From Candidatus Roizmanbacteria bacterium RIFCSPLOWO2_02_FULL_40_13 (GTDB lineage Bacteria; Patescibacteriota; Microgenomatia; UBA1406; GWC2-37-13), in contig MGBA01000001.1 of assembly GCA_001789965.1 (NCBI GenBank), forward strand, positions 106,944-170,943: DNA of 64,000 bases. The letters are read 5' to 3'. Positions 58,220 through 64,000 of this stretch are shown piece by piece. Position 1 is the first letter of the stretch; each line of letters opens with the position of its first letter. Made by a program: the position numbers and the translations under genes. The notes under the pieces were generated by a model. The model saw nothing but the letters and a program-made list of their open reading frames with translations. It was not told the origin of the DNA and ran no database searches.

Positions 58220-58762
58220 TTAGGCGCGTTGAGCTGGCGTGGATGTAGAGACAGGTTCGTGGAGACGAGTCCTCAAAGCTCTGATAGTTATAGCGCGTTC
58301 CTCATGAATGCGAGCCCACCTTTCATATTCAGTTTTAAATTTAGGATTACCTTCAAGTGCTTCTTTTTCAGAAGTAGCACGAGACTTATCTTCGAGATCT
58401 GCGTGCATGCCAAGCGCAGAAGACAACATAAATCGTATCTGCGCAGGCTCTAAGTCTAAAAGAACGTTAAGTCGATGAGTTATAGCGCCAGCAATAGCTC
58501 GAGGTACGTCTTTTATAGCCCCGCATCGAGTGTTCATCATGTCTTCTGCAAAACCATATACTACTCCTTGTAGCGTGGAAGGGCCGTCATCTTTAGTAAG
58601 CGTTACCACTCTTTTTCTCAGCATGTCTATTTGGCGGAGGACTTTAGGTGTAAGTTTCCTTGGAGCAAGCTCAGAAGCGATAGTCTCTACTCTGTTTGCA
58701 TGATCCCCATCAACTCGATCTTTCACAGAGATTATCTTAGCAATCCGACCTTGAAACGTCAA
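58220..58762 (-). CDS. Helical protein with TTG start, function unknown
   Basis: This 180-aa alpha-helical, charged protein starts at TTG (58760-58762), with a GAGGATC sequence just before it that could act as a ribosome-binding site. This makes it one of the few genes here with that signal. It has no recognised domain. The frame has ATG codons further in (for example MLRKRV near 58628), so a shorter form is possible. Confidence 0.5.
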   Translation of the reverse strand: MTFQGRIAKIISVKDRVDGDHANRVETIASELAPRKLTPKVLRQIDMLRKRVVTLTKDDGPSTLQGVVYGFAEDMMNTRCGAIKDVPRAIAGAITHRLNVLLDLEPAQIRFMLSSALGMHADLEDKSRATSEKEALEGNPKFKTEYERWARIHEERAITIRALRTRLHEPVSTSTPAQRA

Positions 58763-58797
58763 TTGATCCTCAAAAAGAGAAGTATGATTTACAGTTA

Positions 58798-59097
58798 TTA
58801 TTTGAATAGACGGGCGCGGTGAGTGAGGATGTTAGCCCAGGTATAGTATTGATCGATCAAATCCTCTTTTGATCGGTAAATCTTTTTATTTGCGAGATTA
58901 CGAGTTATTTCGTAGGTCTTTTGAAGAGTGCTGGGAATATTTCTGCCGTTTATTTGATTTAGATATCCATCGCAATCACTTAGAAACAATTTGACCCTCT
59001 TCTCGTTATTCTGCTCCAGATATCTCGCAATTCTTCCGAAATTTACGGCGATGTGCAATATTGCTTCTGATGTAGAAATTGATCGACTCCGTTTCAT
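58798..59097 (-). CDS. Small all-helical protein, function unknown
   Basis: This 99-aa protein is predicted to be all-helical (AILHIAVNFGRIARYLEQ...). It resembles four-helix-bundle proteins in general shape but not in signature. A TATAAT (59105-59110) ends 7 nt before the ATG. It is divergent from the HicBA pair. Confidence 0.5.
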   Translation of the reverse strand: MKRSRSISTSEAILHIAVNFGRIARYLEQNNEKRVKLFLSDCDGYLNQINGRNIPSTLQKTYEITRNLANKKIYRSKEDLIDQYYTWANILTHRARLFK

Positions 59098-59178
59098 AAA
59101 GTCGATTATAGTCTATTGATCTTTGTTTTGGAAAATTTAAAATTTACTTATGAATGACATTGGAGTAAAATATGGCAT

Positions 59179-59478
59179 ATGGCCAAACGTAAAATGTCAA
59201 TGAAGTATTCTTTACCCGTTATAGTTTTTAAGGAGGGAAAAAGCTTTATTGCTTATACTCCCGCATTGGATCTTTCTACCGTTTCGGATACATTTTCTGG
59301 TGTTAAAAAAAGCTTCAACGAGGCAATCGAGTTATTTTTTGAAGAGATCTCAGAAAAAGGTACATTTAAACAGGTTCTGACAGAACTCGGGTGGCAGGAA
59401 AGAAATAAAGGATTTGTTCCGCCTCATGTTATCTCGCAAAAAACTGAAACTTTCTCCGTGCCAGTCTCTCTAAACTGA
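59179..59478 (+). CDS. hicB: HicB-like antitoxin
   Basis: This 99-aa protein has the partial RNase H-like fold of HicB (YSLPVIVFKEGKSFIAYTPALDLST, then FNEAIELFFEEI). It would neutralise the HicA toxin encoded 1 nt downstream and probably repress the operon. No C-terminal DNA-binding domain is obvious. A TAAAAT ends 7 nt before the ATG. Confidence 0.75.
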   Translation: MAKRKMSMKYSLPVIVFKEGKSFIAYTPALDLSTVSDTFSGVKKSFNEAIELFFEEISEKGTFKQVLTELGWQERNKGFVPPHVISQKTETFSVPVSLN

Positions 59479-59479
59479 A

Positions 59480-59713
59480 ATGCCCTACTTGACCAGAGTT
59501 TCATGGAGGGTTTTTGAGCGATTTCTAATTAAAGTTGGTTGCAAGTATGTTAGACAGAAAGGTGATCATAGAATTTATTGGAAGGTTGGACTAAAAAGAC
59601 CGATTGTACTTCCCATGTACAAAAGTCTCCCGGTTTTTATCATTAAGAATAATTTGAGAACTTTAAAAATCAACGTCGAGGAGTATTTGAAGATAGTAAG
59701 AAAAACTAAGTAA
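59480..59713 (+). CDS. hicA: HicA-like mRNA interferase toxin
   Basis: This 77-aa protein has the HicA double-stranded RNA-binding-like fold: VFERFLIKVGCKYVRQKGDHRIYW with the catalytic His30, then VLPMYKSLPVFIIKNNLRTL. It would cut mRNAs when not bound by HicB. The antitoxin-first order is the reverse of the classic hicAB order. It starts 1 nt after the hicB stop. Confidence 0.78.
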   Translation: MPYLTRVSWRVFERFLIKVGCKYVRQKGDHRIYWKVGLKRPIVLPMYKSLPVFIIKNNLRTLKINVEEYLKIVRKTK

Positions 59714-59738
59714 TTTCTATTAATTTCCAAAAATGGAG

Positions 59739-59744
59739 TATAAT
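59739..59744 (+). promoter_or_regulatory. -10 box of the 148-aa orphan gene
   Basis: TATAAT ends 9 nt before the ATG at 59754. The sequence from it to the start (TATAATACTATAGCTATG) is nearly identical to that of the next gene at 60245-60262 (one difference), suggesting a copied promoter-start module. Confidence 0.6.
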
Positions 59745-59753
59745 ACTATAGCT

Positions 59754-60200
59754 ATGGCGAATGAGTCCGAAAGAGGAACCAGAATAAATCTTAGAAGTCT
59801 TACGTCTGGAGAGGTCAAAGGTCCTAAATTGACACGAACGAGTAGACGTCGTTCTTCCATGTCACCCGGTAGAGGTGAATATTATATTTCACCGGAGGAC
59901 CTTAAAAAATGCGCGGGTGAATTGCCGAATATAACGTATGACGACAGAGAGCTTGCAAGTGAAGGAACAACTAGCGAGCCTGCTAGAACAACTATGCGCC
60001 CAATTTTTATAGGACCTGCTGGACCACAGCCGAGACCTTTGATTCCTGCAAACCCGCCACAAAGACTTGAACCTTATTGGACAGACGTGGATCATGGCAT
60101 GATGCTTAAGGATCCGCTAGCTCCAAGGTTGGTAGACGTAGATCATGGTATGATACGCGTTGACCCACGTGCTCCAATGACTCCTCCGTATCACGGCTAA
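59754..60200 (+). CDS. Orphan protein with internal DVDHGM repeat
   Basis: The start is the ATG at 59754 (MANESERG). An upstream in-frame ATG at 59733 lies above the -10 box and was rejected. The 148-aa protein is basic and Pro/Arg-rich, with a C-terminal repeat: DVDHGMMLKDPLAPRLV then DVDHGMIRVDPRAPM. It has no known domain. It lies downstream of hicA. Confidence 0.5.
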   Translation: MANESERGTRINLRSLTSGEVKGPKLTRTSRRRSSMSPGRGEYYISPEDLKKCAGELPNITYDDRELASEGTTSEPARTTMRPIFIGPAGPQPRPLIPANPPQRLEPYWTDVDHGMMLKDPLAPRLVDVDHGMIRVDPRAPMTPPYHG

Positions 60201-60259
60201 AATTTTAATACTTCATTTCTCTTCATCAATTTAACAAAACCGGGTATAATACTATAGGT

Positions 60260-60949
60260 ATGTCAAATGAAACTTGGAAAAGGATAAGACAAATTCAAGA
60301 AGACGAGGAAAAGCGAAAAGCTCAGGAAAGAGAATGGGCAAGAATTCATGCTGATGTGCGAAGGTTTGAAGATTCCGTAAGAAGATCTAAGGAACAAAGA
60401 GAAAGAGAAGTTATGGAGGAAAAAGCAAAGATTGCTCGCCGTTCTATAGAACTTTTAACAAAAGTGCTAAAAGAAGTCAAACAGGGGTCACCTGAAATTC
60501 AAACGGCAAGGGTAAGTAGGCTAACTATTACTCCGGTAGGTAGTGGTACCAATTTTGCACTTGAATGGGGTAATAAGCTTGAACTCACGCCTGAAGAAGA
60601 AAGATTCATGAGAAAGTATTATTATAAAAGAGCTTTTAGCACCGTTGAAGTCCCACCAGAAATAGTTTCGTTTGATGGAAGGACGATCGAATTTACTACA
60701 AGTCCTACTTATACACCTCGTAACACATTGCATGATGACGTCGGTTCAATTAGAAATGGTGCGTATAGTTTAAGTTTTCGGGAATTCCATGAGGACCCCG
60801 ATTTGGTTCTTCCCCTAATTGCCAGACAGCTTGAAAAAGGTCCAAGAAGATCCGTGCTGAAAAAAGGAGAAAATTATTGGTGTAAGCGCACGCCAAGAAC
60901 TAATGTAGAAAGAGTTTTTGAATACGGTGAGGGCCCAGGTAGAGGGTAG
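60260..60949 (+). CDS. Coiled-coil orphan protein
   Basis: This 229-aa protein has an N-terminal coiled coil of charged heptads (about 10-75) and a C-terminal mixed domain. I do not recognise it. A TATAAT (60245-60250) ends 9 nt before the ATG. Confidence 0.5.
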   Translation: MSNETWKRIRQIQEDEEKRKAQEREWARIHADVRRFEDSVRRSKEQREREVMEEKAKIARRSIELLTKVLKEVKQGSPEIQTARVSRLTITPVGSGTNFALEWGNKLELTPEEERFMRKYYYKRAFSTVEVPPEIVSFDGRTIEFTTSPTYTPRNTLHDDVGSIRNGAYSLSFREFHEDPDLVLPLIARQLEKGPRRSVLKKGENYWCKRTPRTNVERVFEYGEGPGRG

Positions 60950-60962
60950 ATGTTAATAGAGG

Positions 60963-61332
60963 CTACTTCTCTAGGGTTTCGTCTGTAGTGTCGCCAGGGA
61001 CATTGAATTCGAAGAGCTTCATCGTTCCTTCGTATTCATACTTTCCACCCTCCGGAACAACAAAAAGATCTCCTTGTTTGACTTCATGAATTTCACCGTT
61101 TAAAGTGAAAGTTTCCTGTTCCTTCCATCACTAAGTAAGATCGGGTTCCGCTTTTGATTTCTTTGAGAGGATGAGCTCCGTGAACATCAACCCCAAGCGC
61201 GTTATAGCCTACCCCATCATCTTCCTTAACATAAATATCACCGGAAAATCCTTCTCTATCAAAATGTTCTGTCTGTTCTCTAGGAATCTTTCTTGCCTGC
61301 GGAGGCCGCGGTCTTTCAGGAGCATCAACCAT
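60963..61332 (-). pseudogene. Cupin-domain protein gene with one frameshift
   Basis: The first 79 codons (MVDAPERPRPPQARK... to GTGNFHFKR) stop early. Removing one base at the T3 run 61112-61114 restores a clean cupin ending: GTGTFTLNGEIHEVKQGDL, then FVVPEGGKYEYEGT and FEFNVPG, to a TAG at 60963. The first half has the cupin pattern DVHGAHPLKEI...SYLVMEG. It is therefore a recent pseudogene, a sequencing error or, less likely, programmed frameshifting. Confidence 0.8.
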
Positions 61333-61738
61333 ACCCAGATTATATCAAATAAAATACAGCCGAATAATCTTCCATTTTACAACCAAACGCCCTAGATCTA
61401 TATATAAGAAACGAATATGGTCTCCCAACAATGAAAACCTATAATTTAACCGCTAAAAAAACAGGAAAGCATTTTTTAAAAATTAAATTGAGGAAAATTG
61501 ATTTTTTTCCTTTTACAAAGAGCTAAAAAGACTATTTTGTTCAAAAAAATTTTGGCAAAACAGCACCTTTTTTATATCAAAATAAAATTTTGAGGCTAAA
61601 TTTACATGTGATACAGTTTATATAGAGTTTGATACGGCAAAATGCTGCGATTAGTGCTTGACAAGGTGAGGCGACACCATATATATTGGTTTTCGGTACG
61701 TCCAAACATTACAAGTTGAAGTACTAGAAAGGAGTTTT
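61333..61738. other. AT-rich intergenic stretch
   Basis: About 400 bp of AT-rich DNA with long A and T runs and no ORF or RNA gene that I can support. Its right end holds the promoter (61658-61687) and ribosome-binding site of the DUF1508 gene. I see nothing else in it. Confidence 0.5.
61658..61687 (+). promoter_or_regulatory. Promoter of the DUF1508 gene with conventional leader
   Basis: TTGACA (61658-61663), an 18-bp spacer and TATATT (61682-61687) precede a leader of about 45 nt. The leader carries AAAGGAG (61728-61734), 4 nt before the ATG, so this gene has a normal Shine-Dalgarno-led message, in contrast to the leaderless genes around it. Confidence 0.65.
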
Positions 61739-61903
61739 ATGAAATTTCAAACAAGGTGGACGAAAAATGGATACCCTTATTGGGTATTCGTGTCCACGAA
61801 TGGACGTGATATATGCTGGAGTGAAGCGTATTATAGCGTTCAAGGCGTGCGTGATTCAATAGACTTGGTTAAAAAGAACGCCAAGGATGCAGAAGTTGAG
61901 TAA
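61739..61903 (+). CDS. DUF1508 (YegP-like) small protein
   Basis: This 54-aa protein (MKFQTRWTKNGYPYWVFVST...) resembles a single DUF1508/YegP repeat: Y-W-x-F-V-S-x-N-G-R, then S-x-x-Y-Y-S-x-x-G-x-x-x-S-I-x-x-V-K-K-N-A-x-x-A-x-V. The family folds as a small beta-alpha unit and has no firm function. A strong Shine-Dalgarno sequence and a consensus-like promoter support expression. A 13-bp perfect hairpin follows the stop codon. Confidence 0.75.
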   Translation: MKFQTRWTKNGYPYWVFVSTNGRDICWSEAYYSVQGVRDSIDLVKKNAKDAEVE

Positions 61904-61913
61904 TGCATGAGGA

Positions 61914-61954
61914 GAACTGAGCGTACGGCACTCAATGCAATGTACGCTCAGTTC
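61914..61954 (+). terminator. Hairpin downstream of the DUF1508 gene
   Basis: GAACTGAGCGTAC (61914-61926) pairs perfectly with GTACGCTCAGTTC (61942-61954) around a 15-nt loop. It starts 11 nt after the stop codon. There is no T-run after it, so it may be a 3'-end stability hairpin rather than an intrinsic terminator. Confidence 0.55.
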
Positions 61955-62031
61955 CGCCTTGCCATTATACAAGAAATTTTAAAAGTAAATATGATTTCAA
62001 ATTAAAGGATAATCCCCCTCAAAACAAATTG

Positions 62032-62053
62032 AGCCTAAATAAAAATTTAGGCT
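62032..62053. terminator. Short perfect hairpin, possible bidirectional terminator
   Basis: AGCCTAAAT pairs with ATTTAGGCT around an AAAA loop (9-bp stem). It lies in the AT-rich gap before the DNA methyltransferase gene. Confidence 0.5.
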
Positions 62054-62147
62054 TATAATCCATAGACCAATTTAATTAGACAAAATATAATTAGTGCTGA
62101 CCTTAATTGAATTAAAAAGAGAGTTAGAAGTATGATACCATGACATT

Positions 62148-63059
62148 ATGAGCAATCTTCAAGTCATAACATCTTTAGATCGGCACCAAATCCAAAAAAA
62201 AACAAGCAAAAAAGTAAATGGACATAAGTATGTTAAAAAGATAAAACGAAATAAACTAAGGTTGAATTATATTTATAACGAAAATTGCCTAGATACTATG
62301 TCAAAAATGTCAGATGATTTTATTGACATGACAGTAACTTCACCACCATATGATGACATGCGAAGTTATAGTGGTAACTCCTTTAGCGAATTTGAATCTA
62401 TAGCTAAAGAATTGTATCGAGTTACTAAAAAAGGTGGTGTCGTTGTGTGGGTGGTTGGAGATCAGACGATTAAGGGTAATGAAACTGGGACATCTTTCAA
62501 ACAGGCTCTACACTTTAAAGACGTTGGTTTTGATCTTTTTGACACTATGATATATCTTAAACCACCAAGAGGTGCAGTCGGGAATAACAAAACATATTGG
62601 CAAACATTTGAATATATGTTTGTCCTCAGCAAGGGTAAACCAAAAACTATAAATCCTATCGTTGACAGAGAGAATAAGGAAGCTCGAAATGGCGATTCGG
62701 GTACGAAACGACTACATAACGGCTCATTGTTGAGACTTAAACGGGGTGGATATTCTAAGTATGGTAGAAGAACAAATGTTTGGGAGTACTTAATAGGAAA
62801 AGGGCATTCTGCAAGCGACAAAATTGCCCACGAACACCCTGCAATATTTCCTGAAAAATTAGCACAAGACCATATAGTATCTTGGAGTAATAAAGGAGAC
62901 CTTGTTTATGATCCGTTTATGGGAAGTGGGACTACAGCAAAAATGGCCACTATAAATGATAGAAAATATATAGGTAGTGAAATATCCAGTGAGTACTGTA
63001 AGGTAGCACGAAGAAGATTGGAATCAGTTACTTCTGTAATGACCCTTCCAGCCATCTAA
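62148..63059 (+). CDS. DNA methyltransferase (beta-class, N4-cytosine or N6-adenine)
   Basis: This 303-aa modification methyltransferase has the catalytic motif TSPPY at 64-68 near the N-terminus and the SAM-binding motif DPFMGSGTTAK near 254 at the C-terminus, the beta-class order. TSPPY is more often seen in N4-cytosine enzymes. The central part (about 130-235) is the target recognition region. Its 3' end overlaps the convergent HNH endonuclease gene by 32 nt, suggesting a restriction-modification pair. Confidence 0.88.
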   Translation: MSNLQVITSLDRHQIQKKTSKKVNGHKYVKKIKRNKLRLNYIYNENCLDTMSKMSDDFIDMTVTSPPYDDMRSYSGNSFSEFESIAKELYRVTKKGGVVVWVVGDQTIKGNETGTSFKQALHFKDVGFDLFDTMIYLKPPRGAVGNNKTYWQTFEYMFVLSKGKPKTINPIVDRENKEARNGDSGTKRLHNGSLLRLKRGGYSKYGRRTNVWEYLIGKGHSASDKIAHEHPAIFPEKLAQDHIVSWSNKGDLVYDPFMGSGTTAKMATINDRKYIGSEISSEYCKVARRRLESVTSVMTLPAI

Positions 63060-63492
63060 TTGCCCTTTTTAGCGTAGGAACATCGTCATTCATCATCCCT
63101 ATACTATTGTTACACATTCTACAAAGCCATCCTCGTATCTCGCCAGTGGTGTGGGAATGGTCTAATACAACGTCGTTTTTAAATTGTCTGATTATTGTGT
63201 GATCGCAAACAGGACAATGAAAGGGTTCACCTAGAGGTGGTGGTAGATTTATTTTTTCAAACTCCCTTCTTACCTTATTAGCTATTGAAAGTTTCCACTT
63301 ACGACAGACTCTGCATTCTCCCCTTCGAGATACTTTACCAGCTATGCTCTTCTGGTTCTTTTCAAACTCAAAAATACTTTTACGTTGTTGACACCTTCGA
63401 CATATTTTCGTTTCCTTATAACAGGAGTCACAAAAATGGCCATGGACAGACACATTTTTGTTACACTCGGTACAAATAAGAGCTTTATTCAT
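63028..63492 (-). CDS. Endonuclease VII-like HNH nuclease with zinc ribbons
   Basis: This 154-aa protein has six CxxC pairs (Cys7/10, 21/24, 31/34, 60/63, 93/96 and 124/127), so several zinc sites, and a C-terminal endonuclease VII/HNH core: DHSHTTGEIRGWLC with Asp111, His112 and His114, then NN at 128-129. It probably cuts DNA and is the likely restriction partner of the convergent methyltransferase. The tail-to-tail 32-bp overlap is unusual for such pairs. A TTGACA lies upstream at 63527-63532 (reverse strand). Confidence 0.8.
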   Translation of the reverse strand: MNKALICTECNKNVSVHGHFCDSCYKETKICRRCQQRKSIFEFEKNQKSIAGKVSRRGECRVCRKWKLSIANKVRREFEKINLPPPLGEPFHCPVCDHTIIRQFKNDVVLDHSHTTGEIRGWLCRMCNNSIGMMNDDVPTLKRAIRWLEGSLQK

Positions 63493-63614
63493 AGCTCAAA
63501 TTAAGACTAGGAGGAAAATAAACGATTGTCAAGTTGTGAAAATGATGAAATTCGTTTCGAAGTGGTTTTGCGACATTAAGGTCTTTTTAAGGGAGTAAAT
63601 GACATAAATATTCA

Positions 63615-63635
63615 GCATTTGGCATTTAGTATTTA
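63615..63635 (+). repeat. Heptamer array, 3 units
   Basis: GCATTTG-GCATTTA-GTATTTA followed by GG, the same unit and GG end as the other three arrays. It lies in the 230-bp gap between the HNH gene and the DUF5678 gene. Confidence 0.75.
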
Positions 63636-63722
63636 GGAATAATGTGGTGAATAGGCGATAGATTTTAAATTGAACAAGTCTAAAATTTGCATATGATCTA
63701 TTCTGAGGTACAATATCAATAT

Positions 63723-63911
63723 ATGGCAATTGATTGGACGCAGATATATAAAAAGTACAAAGGTCAGTGGATAGCGCTAAAAGAAGATGAAAAGACGGTA
63801 ATCGCAGATGGAAAAACCGCCAAGGTTGTTTTTGAAAAAGCTAAAAAGAAAGGATTTTTAAAGCCTCTCTTGTTTAGAGTCCCACAAGAAAATCTTCCCT
63901 ACTTCGGCTAA
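63723..63911 (+). CDS. DUF5678-like small protein
   Basis: The start is the ATG at 63723 (MAIDWTQIYKKYKGQWIALK), 8 nt after TACAAT (63709-63714). The frame is open to 63687, but that part lies above the -10 box. The 62-aa protein matches my memory of DUF5678 (WIALKEDEKTVIADGKTAKVV...AKKKGF), a small family common in CPR genomes and often found next to an aspartyl-protease-like gene, as seen here. Function unknown. Confidence 0.65.
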   Translation: MAIDWTQIYKKYKGQWIALKEDEKTVIADGKTAKVVFEKAKKKGFLKPLLFRVPQENLPYFG

Positions 63912-63917
63912 CTCTAC

Positions 63918-64000
63918 ATGAATATTAAGTACAAGTACAAAAAAGCGGGGAACTTTTACCGACCAATAATTGATATCACATTAAAGCAGGATAAGATTGA
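63918..64000 (+). CDS. Start of a gene, possibly retroviral-type aspartyl protease-like (runs off window)
   Basis: The frame opens at the ATG at 63918 (MNIKYKYKKAGNFYRPIIDIT), 6 nt after the DUF5678 stop, and is open to the window end (27 complete codons). DUF5678 genes are often followed by an aspartyl-protease-like gene whose N-terminus has this shape. The catalytic motif would lie beyond the edge, so the call rests on context only. Confidence 0.4.
   Translation, partial: MNIKYKYKKAGNFYRPIIDITLKQDKI

Noticed and set aside
59733..59753. Longer start (MEYNTIA...) for the 148-aa orphan
   Set aside because: The extra codons contain the TATAAT -10 box itself, so they cannot be part of the message from that promoter.
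47344..63635. Heptamer arrays as CRISPR
   Set aside because: Units are 7 bp with no spacers and there are no cas genes.
1..64000. UGA recoded as a sense codon (as in SR1/Gracilibacteria)
   Set aside because: UGA ends genes at normal family lengths, for example infC and hicB, and no conserved protein needs read-through.

Overview
This window reads as chromosome of a Candidate Phyla Radiation (Patescibacteria) bacterium, most likely in the Microgenomates group. The evidence is indirect: AT-rich DNA, tightly packed genes, a CPR-style type IV pilus locus, stripped-down translation proteins (ThrRS without TGS/editing domains, PheT without its tRNA-binding domain, trigger factor without PPIase) and small proteins resembling DUF5660 and DUF5678. 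UGA works as a normal stop, so this is not a UGA-recoding (SR1/Gracilibacteria) lineage. No rRNA, CRISPR array or transposase was seen.

Layout. 1-7.8 kb: type IV pilus genes (partial pilM, six prepilin-like genes, pilB, pilT, pilC), interrupted by a DNA polymerase III delta' gene. 7.8-13 kb: recG, a class A PBP and a family 4 uracil-DNA glycosylase. 13-18.3 kb: a reverse-strand translation block thrS-infC-rpmI-rplT-pheS-pheT. 18.3-27.8 kb: an orphan 436-aa gene, four tRNAs (Val, Asp, Arg, Lys), membrane proteins, a matrixin-like protease, two related cell-wall hydrolases, a minimal trigger factor and a membrane-anchored methyltransferase. 27.8-33.8 kb: an IlvD/Edd dehydratase, a GH63-like glycosidase, a lexA-dinB SOS operon with a clear operator, and an SGNH hydrolase. 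33.9-46.4 kb: a sortase with an Asp-rich surface protein, then a probable alginate-like polysaccharide locus, with pgk and a desaturase-like gene embedded. 46.6-53.6 kb: holA, a PfkB kinase, a DUF2378-like/histidine kinase/response regulator set, gpmI, a broken four-helix-bundle gene and ruvC. 53.6-64 kb: an accessory stretch of small orphan genes, two methyltransferases, dapD, HicBA, a frameshifted cupin, a DUF1508 protein, a DNA methyltransferase paired with an endonuclease VII-like HNH protein, and DUF5678.

The most striking system is the polysaccharide locus. One 966-aa protein joins an Alg8/BcsA-type membrane glycosyltransferase, a LysM domain and a parallel beta-helix carrying the DPHD signature of AlgG mannuronan C5-epimerases. 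Its neighbours are a PL7 alginate lyase with all three family motifs, a nucleotide-sugar dehydrogenase and, 4.4 kb away, a phosphomannomutase. This suggests synthesis, epimerisation and trimming of an alginate-like polymer by a minimal bacterium.

A second window-wide pattern is promoter placement. At roughly 29 first genes of transcription units, a TATAAT-like hexamer ends only 5-9 nt before the start codon, so mRNAs would begin at or next to the ATG (leaderless). This pattern also fixes many start sites used below. A third pattern is a set of 7-bp repeat arrays (GYATNTR)n at four sites, two of them upstream of or inside promoters and two flanking a pseudogene in inverted orientation.
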